Below are positions 16,860 through 24,870 of a stretch of 64,000 nt of DNA, in pieces (positions within the stretch are counted from its first letter, which is position 1; each line of letters starts with the position of its first letter). The DNA lies in the NCBI RefSeq assembly GCF_038594945.1, contig NZ_JBCFYD010000001.1:1-64000 (forward strand), written 5' to 3'. Under the pieces are notes generated by a model that did not search any database, was not told the origin of the DNA, and saw only the letters and a program-made list of their open reading frames with translations. The DNA comes from Fodinibius sp. Rm-B-1B1-1 (GTDB taxonomy: Bacteria > Bacteroidota > Rhodothermia > Balneolales > Balneolaceae). A program made the position numbers and the translations under genes.

Positions 16860-17168
16860 ATGTCACTTCGTACCTACTTGACCCGTATTCGACGTCTTGA
16901 TGCAATGATACGCCGTAAAAGTACCGGTCCACCGGAAGAACTTGCCAATAAGTTAGATATTTCTGAGCGCTGGCTTTATAAATTCCTGCGTGAACTGAAA
17001 GAAGAGTTTGATTGCCCTATAAGTTACGATTCATGCCGGCAAAGCTATGTGTATGAAGAGAAAGGGAAAATCATGGTGGGTTTTAAAAACATTTCAGCGG
17101 ATCAACAAAGAAAGGTTGGAGGAGGTTTTTTAATGAAAAATAGGTCGCTGTATTTATTTGTTCAGTAA
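16860..17168 (+). CDS. Small HTH protein with a C-terminal GG-motif tail
   Basis: This 102-residue protein starts 12 bases after the exporter stop, so it is likely co-transcribed. Residues 1-70 are a helix-turn-helix domain of the HTH_11/DeoR kind (RRLDAMIRRKSTGPPEELANKL, then DISERWLYKFLRELKEEF). The C-terminal tail reads NISADQQRKVGGGF and ends 13 residues later. That phrase looks like the end of a double-glycine leader (compare TKKIDGG and LKKISGG of the peptides). It could be an incidental match or a fused vestige of a peptide gene. It may regulate the downstream peptide genes. Confidence 0.65.
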   Translation: MSLRTYLTRIRRLDAMIRRKSTGPPEELANKLDISERWLYKFLRELKEEFDCPISYDSCRQSYVYEEKGKIMVGFKNISADQQRKVGGGFLMKNRSLYLFVQ

Positions 17169-17183
17169 GAGGCTGTTTTTTAT

Positions 17184-17216
17184 AAATGAAAGCCATTTTA
17201 TAAGTGGTTTTCATTT
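17184..17216 (+). terminator. Hairpin after the small HTH gene
   Basis: AAATGAAAGCCA (17184-17195) pairs with TGGTTTTCATTT (17205-17216), a 12-bp stem with one G-U pair and a 9-base loop. It lies between the HTH gene and peptide 2. There is no strong T-run, so it may terminate weakly or protect the RNA end. Confidence 0.5.
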
Positions 17217-17247
17217 AATACTAATTAAAAAAATTAGGTGAAATATT

Positions 17248-17427
17248 ATGGATAACTTGAACGAAAGGGGATTAATTGAACTGAAACCAACAGAAAAAAC
17301 AAAAATAGACGGAGGGTTACTAATGTACCCAACCCACTACCCTGGTAAGGGATTAGTAACTGTTATTGTTAAGTCAATTGAGGGTGCTTATCAAAGTGGA
17401 TACGACAATGCACAAGAAAACTGCTAA
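17248..17427 (+). CDS. Double-glycine-leader peptide 2 (59 residues)
   Basis: A 59-codon gene preceded by AGGTG eight bases before the ATG. The leader of 23 residues begins MDNLNERGLIELKP and ends TKIDGG. The core of 36 residues contains MYPTHYPGKGL, a short hydrophobic helix (VTVIVK) and ends GAYQSGYDNAQENC. The last part matches peptide 3 (GAYYYGYSQGKEDC), so the two are probably diverged paralogues. It has a single C-terminal cysteine. C39 processing and export by the upstream exporter is inferred. Confidence 0.72.
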   Translation: MDNLNERGLIELKPTEKTKIDGGLLMYPTHYPGKGLVTVIVKSIEGAYQSGYDNAQENC

Positions 17428-17458
17428 TGCAATTAAAACCTAATAAATCTACTTGATT

Positions 17459-17638
17459 ATGAATTATCAAAAATCGAAGCTAAAAGAACTTGATAAGTTA
17501 GAATTAAAAAAAATAAGCGGTGGCTACCCTCCTGCAGCAGCTGCTGCTGTTATCTATGGTGCAATTCTTTCAGGTGCTTACTATTATGGATACTCTCAAG
17601 GCAAAGAAGATTGCCCTCCCCCCCCCTGTAAAGAATAA
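17459..17638 (+). CDS. Double-glycine-leader peptide 3 with CPPPPC tail (59 residues)
   Basis: The start is the ATG at 17459 (a TTG two codons earlier is less likely). The leader of 22 residues ends LELKKISGG. The 37-residue core begins YPPAAAAAVIYGAILSGAYYYG, an alanine- and glycine-rich stretch that could form a membrane helix with GxxxG-like spacing, and ends GKEDCPPPPCKE. The final cysteine pair separated by four prolines is unusual. It may be disulfide-bonded. The composition resembles class IIb bacteriocin peptides (lactobin A/cerein 7B group). Similarity to peptide 2 over the GAYxxGY region suggests they work as a pair. Confidence 0.75.
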   Translation: MNYQKSKLKELDKLELKKISGGYPPAAAAAVIYGAILSGAYYYGYSQGKEDCPPPPCKE

Positions 17639-17649
17639 AATTAAAGTAA

Positions 17650-17687
17650 AAGTATAAGTGAATAACTCCACTTGTTCACTTATACTT
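17650..17687 (+). terminator. Strong hairpin between peptide 3 and the small membrane protein
   Basis: A perfect 13-bp stem (17650-17662 with 17675-17687) closes a 12-base loop, followed by ACTTTTATC. It probably ends or weakens the peptide 2/3 transcript before the putative immunity gene. The stem is nearly symmetrical and could also act on the opposite strand. Confidence 0.6.
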
Positions 17688-17721
17688 ACTTTTATCATGT
17701 AACTACTTAAGAAATTATCAT

Positions 17722-17931
17722 ATGGATATTTTTTTAAATCCAGATCTAAAATACATAAATACGTATCTTGTTACAATAATTACTACAATTGGTCTTTATG
17801 TTTTTGTAAAAATTAAAAGAGATAAGTATTCCTCAAAAATATATGAGACTTTATATTGGGTAATAACTTTGCTAATTATTTTTGAGGTTTTTTATTTTCT
17901 AGCCATTCCAGCATATAATTACGCGAGCTAA
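17722..17931 (+). CDS. Small two-helix membrane protein, possible immunity protein
   Basis: The product of 69 residues has two hydrophobic segments (about 14-28, NTYLVTIITTIGLYVFVKI, and 43-65, LYWVITLLIIFEVFYFLAI) joined by a charged loop. No family was recognised. It lies directly downstream of the GG-leader peptides, the usual place for a dedicated immunity protein of class II bacteriocins, so immunity is a reasonable but unproven guess. No Shine-Dalgarno sequence is visible. Confidence 0.55.
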   Translation: MDIFLNPDLKYINTYLVTIITTIGLYVFVKIKRDKYSSKIYETLYWVITLLIIFEVFYFLAIPAYNYAS

Positions 17932-18511
17932 ACACTGCAAGAAACCTGGCTTTTATCTACTTTAAAATGGTCAACTTTCAGGCAAGCTTATATGACCATC
18001 AAAATAATATTGGTCCCATAGATCTTGCTATAGTTACTATGTTCAAGTACATAAAGTAAAATCTACAGAGGGCATTCTCTGAGGTTTTTGATCAATCGGA
18101 TTAACTTAGGAACTATTATTTCAAGTCAAGAAATAGTTATTATCATTTATTTATAAAGCTATGATTAGTTTTATAGATATTTTTTAGCAATACTATTTTA
18201 TTCACCATTCTAATACTGGTTCTATGGATTTTACTATTTTCTTACCCATAACTTTTTGTCGAATTAAACTAAGCTATTATAAATTAATCTCGTAACAACT
18301 CCCCTTTTTGCCTTTCTTTAATACTTAAGTTATGCTACTCAAAAATTAAATATATACAGAGAATACCTTCATCAATTCTTCTGTGATTTATATTTAATTA
18401 GGACTATGATTTTGTTTACAAATAAAAAACTATTCATTTACGAATCATTTTGGGGATAAACTCTTCCACTACACATTAATCATAAACTATCAATCACAAA
18501 TTAGAGTACAT
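17932..18511 (+). other. 580-base A/T-rich gap at the right end of the peptide island
   Basis: No gene of usable length was found. A 30-codon frame at 17967-18059 has no recognised relatives. The gap contains a 7-bp inverted repeat (ATGGTCA with TGACCAT near 17966-17998), a small hairpin at 18066-18081 followed by a T-run, and the right copy of the 20-bp direct repeat (18279-18298). It could hold decayed DNA, an RNA, or the upstream region of the M16 gene. No insertion sequence ends were recognised. Confidence 0.5.
18279..18298 (+). repeat. Right copy of the 20-bp direct repeat
   Basis: Identical to 12287-12306 and in the same orientation, 5.97 kb away. Bases after it are again pyrimidine rich and then CTTTAATA-like, so the similarity extends loosely past the exact 20 bases. 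Confidence 0.8.
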
Positions 18512-20050
18512 ATGAAAGTTAAAAAAAGTACCTGGATTCTGGGGATACTTATATTCTTTATGTCATTTAGCCCGGTTACCCAGGCCCAATCATTAGAAGA
18601 CTTCGAAGATAAGGTAACTGAGTTTACGCTCGATAATGGGTTAACATTTCTCATTATTGAACGTCCCGTTGCCCCTGTTGTTAGTTTTGCTACCTATGTG
18701 AATGTTGGAGGAGCCAACGAACCCGTAGGACATACCGGCATGGCCCATATTTTTGAACATATGGCCTTTAAAGGTACGCATACCGTAGGGACCACCAATT
18801 GGGAAGAAGAGCAAAAAGTACTGGAAGAGCTTGATAATACCTATCAAGAATGGCTGGCAGAGAAATACAGTACGCAGCCCGATTCTGCCAAGATGGAAAA
18901 GCTCTGGTCTAAGTTTGAAAACCTCCAGGAAGAAGCTGGTGAATACGTTGTCAATAATGAATTTTCCCAAATTATTGATCGCAACGGTGGTACTGGAATG
19001 AACGCTACAACCAATCAAGATCGAACAAACTATTTTTATAGCCTGCCAGAAAATCGACTGGAGCTCTGGTTCAGCCTGGAATCAGACCGATTTAAAAATC
19101 CTGTTTTTCGTGAGTTTTATAAAGAAAAAGAAGTTGTACGCGAGGAACGACGCATGCGTTCTGAATCACAACCTATTGGTCGCCTGATCGAGGAATTTGC
19201 TGCTGTTGCTTATACGGCCCATCCCTATGGACGTCCGACAGTAGGCTGGCATTCTGATATTACCGCTACAACCATGGAAGACGCCCGTAAATTTTACAAC
19301 ACTTATTATGTGCCAAATAATATTACCTTTGCTATCGCCGGTGACGTGGATCCCCAAGAAGCAAAACAGTTGGCTAAACAATATTTTGGAGATATGAAAT
19401 CAGGCCCCAAACCTCCACCTGTTTATACCAAAGAGCCGGATCAGCGTGGCGAACGTCGCTTTACGATTCAAGGACAATCTCAACCATTTTTTATCATGGG
19501 ATATCATACGGTTGCACAAGATCATCCTGATTCTAAGGCCTTGCAACTACTCGGCAGTATATTATCTGGCGGACGTACTTCGGTCCTCTACAAAAGAATG
19601 GTTGAAGAAGAACAGACGGCTATGCAAGTTAGTGCTTTTAATGGTTATCCCGGACAAAAGTACGAAACCCTATTTGCCACATTGGCTATTCCTAACCAAG
19701 ATGTTGGCGTAGATACGTTGGAAACTTCAATACTGGAAGAAATTGAAAAAATTAAAGATGGGGAGATTTCGCAAGAAGCCCTTGACCGTGCCCGTACTAA
19801 TGCCCGTGCTAACTTAATTCGCAGCCTTAACTCCAATTCTGGATTAGCTTCTTCTCTGGCTTCTGCTGAAAATCTGCGTGGGGACTGGCGAAAAGTGTTT
19901 ACGGATATCGAAGAGCTTAATAAAGTAACTATTGATGATATCCAGCGCGTAGCCAAGGAATATCTCACAAAAGATAACCGGACAGTAGGAGCTATCGTCA
20001 CTGAAGATGACAATTCATCCAGTGGGGAGGTTGCCGATGCAAATAACTAA
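18512..20050 (+). CDS. Secreted M16-family zinc protease (catalytically competent)
   Basis: This 512-residue protein has an N-terminal signal peptide ending near AQA (about residue 25) and the inverted zinc motif HIFEH at 79-83 (H79, E82, H83), with a downstream glutamate in EVVREERRMR as the third ligand. The protein has two M16 domains of about 200 residues with a C-terminal GRTSVLYKRMVEEE segment. It is followed 43 bases later by a second M16 gene without the motif. Such active/inactive pairs usually form heterodimers that degrade peptides in the periplasm. Confidence 0.88.
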   Translation: MKVKKSTWILGILIFFMSFSPVTQAQSLEDFEDKVTEFTLDNGLTFLIIERPVAPVVSFATYVNVGGANEPVGHTGMAHIFEHMAFKGTHTVGTTNWEEEQKVLEELDNTYQEWLAEKYSTQPDSAKMEKLWSKFENLQEEAGEYVVNNEFSQIIDRNGGTGMNATTNQDRTNYFYSLPENRLELWFSLESDRFKNPVFREFYKEKEVVREERRMRSESQPIGRLIEEFAAVAYTAHPYGRPTVGWHSDITATTMEDARKFYNTYYVPNNITFAIAGDVDPQEAKQLAKQYFGDMKSGPKPPPVYTKEPDQRGERRFTIQGQSQPFFIMGYHTVAQDHPDSKALQLLGSILSGGRTSVLYKRMVEEEQTAMQVSAFNGYPGQKYETLFATLAIPNQDVGVDTLETSILEEIEKIKDGEISQEALDRARTNARANLIRSLNSNSGLASSLASAENLRGDWRKVFTDIEELNKVTIDDIQRVAKEYLTKDNRTVGAIVTEDDNSSSGEVADANN

Positions 20051-20093
20051 TCAATTATTTCGAAAAATTTTGAATACTTATAATACTACTATT

Positions 20094-22193
20094 ATGAAGA
20101 GGTTAAGCATATTTTTATTCTTGGCTGTTTTTGCTTTTTCCTGTTCGCAAACCGAACAGATGGCTGATTCACAACAGTCACCGGAAAACGATACCAATCC
20201 GTATGAAAATATGGACTTTCCGGAGCTCAATGATTTCCAAAAACCCGAAGTAGAGACCTTTACTACCAAAAATGGGATTACCTTTTACCTGGTTGAGGAT
20301 ACGGAACTGCCATTAATAAATGTGAGTACCCGTGTTCGTACCGGTGGCGTTCTTAATCCCAATAAAAAAACAGGTCTGGCTTCGATTACCGGTACCGTTA
20401 TGCGATCCGGGGGAACCGAAACCTATCCAGCTGATTCGCTCAATGCTATGCTCGAAAATCGGGCAGCCAGCATTGAAACCAGTATAGGGTTTACCAGCGG
20501 AAACGCCAGCATGGATGTATTAAAAGAAGATTTCGAAGATCTCCTTCCCGTATACATCGATATTTTAACGAATCCAGCATTTCCCGAAGACAAGATTGAG
20601 CTGGCTAAGACACAGCAAAAGTCTTCTATTTCGCGCCGTAATGATAATTCGCAACAGATTGGAGTCCGTGAATTCCAAAAAATTATCTATGGCGAAGATT
20701 CGCCCTATGGCCGAACTACAGAATATGAGACCATCAACAACATCAGTCGTGAAGATTTAATCAGCTTTCATGATAAACACTTCTCGGCATCAAATATGAA
20801 GGTTGGCGTTGTCGGAGATTTCGATGCCGAAGAAATGAAACAAAAGCTTCGAAATAGTTTTGGCGAACTCTCAGCTGGTGACAAAACCCAATTAGAGTTT
20901 CCAGAGGTCGATTATGAGCCTAAAAATTCTATCAATTTTGCTGAAAAATCTGATGTGAATCAAAGCTTTGTGCTGATGGGACACATCGGGGGTATGCGGG
21001 ACAATCCCGATTACGCTAAGATACAGGTAATGAACGAAGTACTCAGTGCAACATTTACTGGCCGACTTTTTAAAATAATTCGTACTGAAATGGGGCTGGC
21101 TTATTCTGTTTCGGGTCAATATGGAATGAACAGCTTTTACCCCGGCATATTTTACACTGGTGTACAGACAAAAAGTTCAACAACTGCTGAAGCGATTGAT
21201 GCCATCATTGAACAGATCGAACGTCTGCAAAATGAGCCCATTACAAAACAGGAGCTTCAGGACGTGAAGGATCAGATCTTGAATTCAGCTGTCTTCGAGT
21301 ACGACAGTTACGAAGAAGTACTCAGCGAACGTATGTCTAACGAGTATCGTGGACTGCCCGCTAATGCCTTTGAACAGTATATTGAAGGCGTAAAAGCTAC
21401 CACGATTGAAGACGTTCAGGCTGTAGCCCAAGAGTACTTGGATCCCGATAACCTCCAAATTCTTGTTGTTGGAAATAAAGAAGAAATTGGAGATCAGCTG
21501 CAAAAATATGGGAACGTCAATGAAATTGATATCAGCATTCCCGAACCCGGCAGTAGTAATAAGCAGGTCGTTGAAGGCGATGCTGAAAAAGGTAATGCGT
21601 GGTTGTCAAAAATGACCGATGCCGTCATCCAACCCGGTACAGAACTCAACAGCATTTCACTTTCCGGGGAAATGAATATGCAGGGACAAAAAATGCCGAT
21701 GTCATCAACCATCACCTATCCCGACGAAATTGAGCAGACTATTTCGGGTCCCATGGGAGAAATAAAAGTGATGTATGAAGGAGGATCAGGAAAAATGATT
21801 GCTGGCGGACAAGAACGTCCCTTGCCTCCACAAATGGCTAAGAATTTAAAAAGTACACTAAACCGCAGCTTTTTATCCATAGCCCTTAATGCCCAAGAAG
21901 TCGATCCACAATACGTGGGCACCGAGGAAGTCGATGGAACAAGCTATGAAAAAGTTAACGTAACGGTAGACGGCTCAAACGTTGAACTTCTATTGGACCC
22001 TGAAACTCATTACCCCGATATCATTCGATACCAACAGTTCAATCCGCAAGTGGGCGAACAGGTGACGGTTGAAAACAGAAACTCTGATTGGCATGTTGTC
22101 GATGGCGTGGCTTATCCTTACCTCCAAGAAACCATAGCAAATGGTAATAAATCCGGTGAGGCGGTATATGAAAGTCACGAAATAAATCAATAA
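20094..22193 (+). CDS. M16-family partner lipoprotein lacking the zinc motif, with extra C-terminal domain
   Basis: The start chosen is the ATG at 20094. It gives a lipoprotein signal MKRLSIFLFLAVFAFSC with the lipobox cysteine at 17 (699 residues). The first 480 residues are two M16 domains, but the HxxEH position reads GLASITGTVMRSGGTE, so the zinc site is lost. The rest (about 480-699) is an additional domain with beta-rich segments (SLSGEMNMQGQKMPMSSTITY, then EKVNVTVDGSNVELLLDPETHYPDIIRYQ) resembling outer-membrane lipoprotein-sorting (LolA-like) folds. It is likely the regulatory subunit of the upstream protease and anchors it to a membrane. Confidence 0.82.
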   Translation: MKRLSIFLFLAVFAFSCSQTEQMADSQQSPENDTNPYENMDFPELNDFQKPEVETFTTKNGITFYLVEDTELPLINVSTRVRTGGVLNPNKKTGLASITGTVMRSGGTETYPADSLNAMLENRAASIETSIGFTSGNASMDVLKEDFEDLLPVYIDILTNPAFPEDKIELAKTQQKSSISRRNDNSQQIGVREFQKIIYGEDSPYGRTTEYETINNISREDLISFHDKHFSASNMKVGVVGDFDAEEMKQKLRNSFGELSAGDKTQLEFPEVDYEPKNSINFAEKSDVNQSFVLMGHIGGMRDNPDYAKIQVMNEVLSATFTGRLFKIIRTEMGLAYSVSGQYGMNSFYPGIFYTGVQTKSSTTAEAIDAIIEQIERLQNEPITKQELQDVKDQILNSAVFEYDSYEEVLSERMSNEYRGLPANAFEQYIEGVKATTIEDVQAVAQEYLDPDNLQILVVGNKEEIGDQLQKYGNVNEIDISIPEPGSSNKQVVEGDAEKGNAWLSKMTDAVIQPGTELNSISLSGEMNMQGQKMPMSSTITYPDEIEQTISGPMGEIKVMYEGGSGKMIAGGQERPLPPQMAKNLKSTLNRSFLSIALNAQEVDPQYVGTEEVDGTSYEKVNVTVDGSNVELLLDPETHYPDIIRYQQFNPQVGEQVTVENRNSDWHVVDGVAYPYLQETIANGNKSGEAVYESHEINQ

Positions 22194-22217
22194 TCTTTTT
22201 CTACATTTTCCTCGTCG

Positions 22218-22246
22218 AAAGGCCGGAGCAATCCGGCCTTTTTTAT
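22218..22246 (+). terminator. Rho-independent terminator of the M16 operon
   Basis: A 9-bp GC-rich stem (AAGGCCGGA with TCCGGCCTT) with a GCAA tetraloop is followed by a T-run. It lies 25 bases after the second M16 stop and ends the two-gene operon. Confidence 0.9.
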
Positions 22247-22320
22247 TTTATATTATGAGGGCTTAGCAAAACCTTCATTACTTTTTTTCTTTAGACCTAA
22301 ATCCAAAAACACAACAAATC

Positions 22321-22869
22321 ATGGCACTTTCAGATTGGGACGATGTTTACCCCCAAGAAGATGAATACGGAAGTTTTTATAATGGATACATCAAGTTGGT
22401 AGAACCGCCCAATGTTATTCAAACGCTTATCCAACAGGGACAACAGGTATATGCATTAACCCGCCAGCTAACTAATAAACAAGCCAACCATCGTTACGCG
22501 GAAGGAAAATGGAGCGTCAAAGAGATTATTGGTCACCTGGTAGATACCGAACGTATTATGGCCTATCGCGCATTGTGCATTAGTCGTGGAGAACAAACAA
22601 CATTACCGGGCTACGATCATGATGCCTATGTGCAAGAAGCAAACTTTGGGCAACGTTCGCTGCGAAGTTTATCTACGGAATATGATGCCCTGCGGAATGC
22701 AAATATCAGCATGTTTAGTAGTTTTACCCCCAACCAAATACAACGGACCGGCACTGCCAATGATGTCACTGTTTCGGTACGCGCTCTGGCTTTTATTATT
22801 GCGGGACACGAAAAACACCACCTCAATGTGTTGGAAGAAAAGTACGAAATCCCAATATCAACCAGCTGA
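22321..22869 (+). CDS. DinB-family protein
   Basis: This 182-residue helical protein has the DinB/YfiT four-helix fold: histidines in VKEIIGHLVDTERIM and in FIIAGHEKHHLNVLEE are the three likely metal ligands. The family covers metal-dependent thiol S-transferases and related enzymes, and the substrate is not predictable. It ends inside the converging glycosyltransferase-like gene (12 bases overlap). No induction site was recognised. Confidence 0.78.
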   Translation: MALSDWDDVYPQEDEYGSFYNGYIKLVEPPNVIQTLIQQGQQVYALTRQLTNKQANHRYAEGKWSVKEIIGHLVDTERIMAYRALCISRGEQTTLPGYDHDAYVQEANFGQRSLRSLSTEYDALRNANISMFSSFTPNQIQRTGTANDVTVSVRALAFIIAGHEKHHLNVLEEKYEIPISTS

Positions 22870-23889
22870 AGCCACCAACTCAGGTGCCCGATATTTAAAG
22901 GCAGACTTTGTCCCCTTCTTTAATACTTTTTCTACAACTTCTTTTGGATCAGCTATTTCGCTGATGGAAACAATTTGCTCCATTTCTAACCACGCCCGTA
23001 TGTTATCAATATTTCCCTGTAATCCAGCTAATGTCATAACCCCCATCTTTTTTAGAGCTGCAGCGTTACATTGCTGTTCATACTGATTCTGGATGGGAAT
23101 AGCCATCAACTTCTTGCCCAAAAACATCGCCTCTGCACAAGTCTCAAAACCAGCGTTGCAAATAACTCCCTTACAGGAAGCTACGCTGTCCAAAAATAGT
23201 TGATTACTGATCGGATATACCTTCATATTTCTAAGCTCATTGACCCGTTTGCAATAGGGAGAAAAAATATGCCAATCGACTTCATCTATAGGAGCAAATA
23301 TGTCTTTTAAAACTTCATGATGAAAAGCCGATAAATAAACAGTTATGTGATTCCCATCCTGTACTCGAAGATTTTTGATCGGCGAACGAATAATAGGAGG
23401 TTCAACAAAGGAATCATATCGCTTAAAATGAAAACCAATTGCTGATTGCGCCGGTGCAAAATGCTGCAAAATACTTTCAGCAATTCCAGATCTGTGTACG
23501 GGTCGAGGTGTTTTATGAGACAAAAATGAAGCTTGGTGGCTAAGCCCCACGCAGGGAATATTTTTAAGCTTAGCTGCCCATGCCGAAATAGGTTCATAAT
23601 CACTTACAACAAAATCATACTGCTTTAACGATATTGTATTAACATCTTTGACAAATGAAATTGGACGTAAATCGAATAGTGTCTTCACCATCGAAACCCC
23701 CCCGTTATTATCGTATGCGAGACTAAGGCCATCTTTTTTATAGGCTATAAATTTCTCAATACCTGGAGCACTATCCCCACCACTTAAGATAACATCAACC
23801 GAAGCATACTTCGCCAACTCCGGCAATAATTCCTTGGCTCGACTTATATGCCCGTGCCCCGTTCCCTGAATACCGTAGAGTATTTTCAT
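22858..23889 (-). CDS. Glycosyltransferase-like protein (MJ1255/GT28-related)
   Basis: The 343-residue product starts MKILYGIQGTGHGHISRAKELLPELAK, the N-terminal signature of the MJ1255-type family related to MurG/GT28 transferases. Later it has GVICNAGFETCAEAMFLGKKLMAIPIQNQYEQQ, the nucleotide-sugar-binding segment with a conserved glutamate. The substrate is unknown. It overlaps the upstream metallophosphatase gene by four bases (ATGA), so the two are translationally coupled and probably share a lipid or cell-envelope pathway. Confidence 0.75.
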   Translation of the reverse strand: MKILYGIQGTGHGHISRAKELLPELAKYASVDVILSGGDSAPGIEKFIAYKKDGLSLAYDNNGGVSMVKTLFDLRPISFVKDVNTISLKQYDFVVSDYEPISAWAAKLKNIPCVGLSHQASFLSHKTPRPVHRSGIAESILQHFAPAQSAIGFHFKRYDSFVEPPIIRSPIKNLRVQDGNHITVYLSAFHHEVLKDIFAPIDEVDWHIFSPYCKRVNELRNMKVYPISNQLFLDSVASCKGVICNAGFETCAEAMFLGKKLMAIPIQNQYEQQCNAAALKKMGVMTLAGLQGNIDNIRAWLEMEQIVSISEIADPKEVVEKVLKKGTKSAFKYRAPELVASAG

Positions 23890-24704
23890 CGGATGACAGC
23901 TGTGTTTCGAAATCGTTTCCGGATAGGCACCATCACCGAGCTTCCTTTATCAATGAAATCATCTTCTACATACTTATACATTGACCATTCTCCATTTTCA
24001 TACTCAAGAGCAGTCAGGTTTTCGACCCAATCACCGGAATTCATATAGATTACTAACCCCTCATCATTTTCATAACCACGAATTTTGGGCTGATGGATAT
24101 GACCACAAATCACATAGTCGTAGCCATTTTGTATCGCCAAATCCATTACTGATACCTCAAAATCATCAATAAAACGAACCGCCTGTTTAACACTGTCTTT
24201 AATGCGTTTTGATAATGAAATCTTATCGCGCCCCATCTTTTTCAAGAGCCAGTTAACGGCACGATTTAACAATATCAGTAAATCATATCCCTTCCCTCCT
24301 ATCTTAGCCACCCATTTGGTCTGTTTCATGGTGATATCAAAAATATCTCCGTGGAAAAACCAACACTTTTCTCCATTGAGGTCAAGCACCAGTTTATCTC
24401 TCACAAAAAGTGGACCCAACTGTAAGCTTGTAACCTTGCGTATTACCTCATCATGATTACCGGTCAAATAATAGATATCAGTACCATTAGCCATCAGACT
24501 GAGAAAACACTTCACCACCTGCATGTGCGAGTCGGGCCAGTAATACTTTTTAAAATTCCAGATATCAAAAATATCCCCATTAAGGATAAGCTTCTCGGGC
24601 GCTATTGAATTGAGATATTTTGCCAATTCTACCGCATGGCAACCCACCGTTCCAAGGTGCAAGTCTGAAAGAACAACTATGTCAACTGATCGTTTGTTAG
24701 TCAT
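23886..24704 (-). CDS. Metallophosphatase, UDP-2,3-diacylglucosamine hydrolase (LpxH)-like
   Basis: The start at 24704 (MTNKRSVDIVV) is preferred; an ATG three codons earlier also exists. The calcineurin-like motifs are in order: DLHLG, GDIFD, GNHDE and CGHIHQP, which bind two metals. The residues GDIFDIWNF are close to the LpxH family, which cleaves UDP-2,3-diacylglucosamine in lipid A synthesis, but the protein is longer (272 residues) than LpxH (about 240) and could be a paralogue. It is coupled to the glycosyltransferase-like gene downstream. Confidence 0.75.
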   Translation of the reverse strand: MTNKRSVDIVVLSDLHLGTVGCHAVELAKYLNSIAPEKLILNGDIFDIWNFKKYYWPDSHMQVVKCFLSLMANGTDIYYLTGNHDEVIRKVTSLQLGPLFVRDKLVLDLNGEKCWFFHGDIFDITMKQTKWVAKIGGKGYDLLILLNRAVNWLLKKMGRDKISLSKRIKDSVKQAVRFIDDFEVSVMDLAIQNGYDYVICGHIHQPKIRGYENDEGLVIYMNSGDWVENLTALEYENGEWSMYKYVEDDFIDKGSSVMVPIRKRFRNTAVIR

Positions 24705-24870
24705 AACCTGCATTGTTTTTGGTATAATGAAATGAACCTATATTAGCAGACTATAACCTGAGCATTACGAATCTGTCACTTTTAGATTAACTGTATATCA
24801 TCACATGGAAGCTGTTTTATTTCTTTTGTATGATTCACCAACTGACTTTTAACTAAATCTATTTAGCATC

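Noticed and set aside
17932-18511. Insertion sequence or transposase remnant
   Set aside because: No terminal inverted repeats and no recognisable transposase fragment; the 30-codon frame has no convincing match.
22586-23086. 166-codon frame across the DinB and glycosyltransferase ends
   Set aside because: It is in another frame of two well-supported genes.
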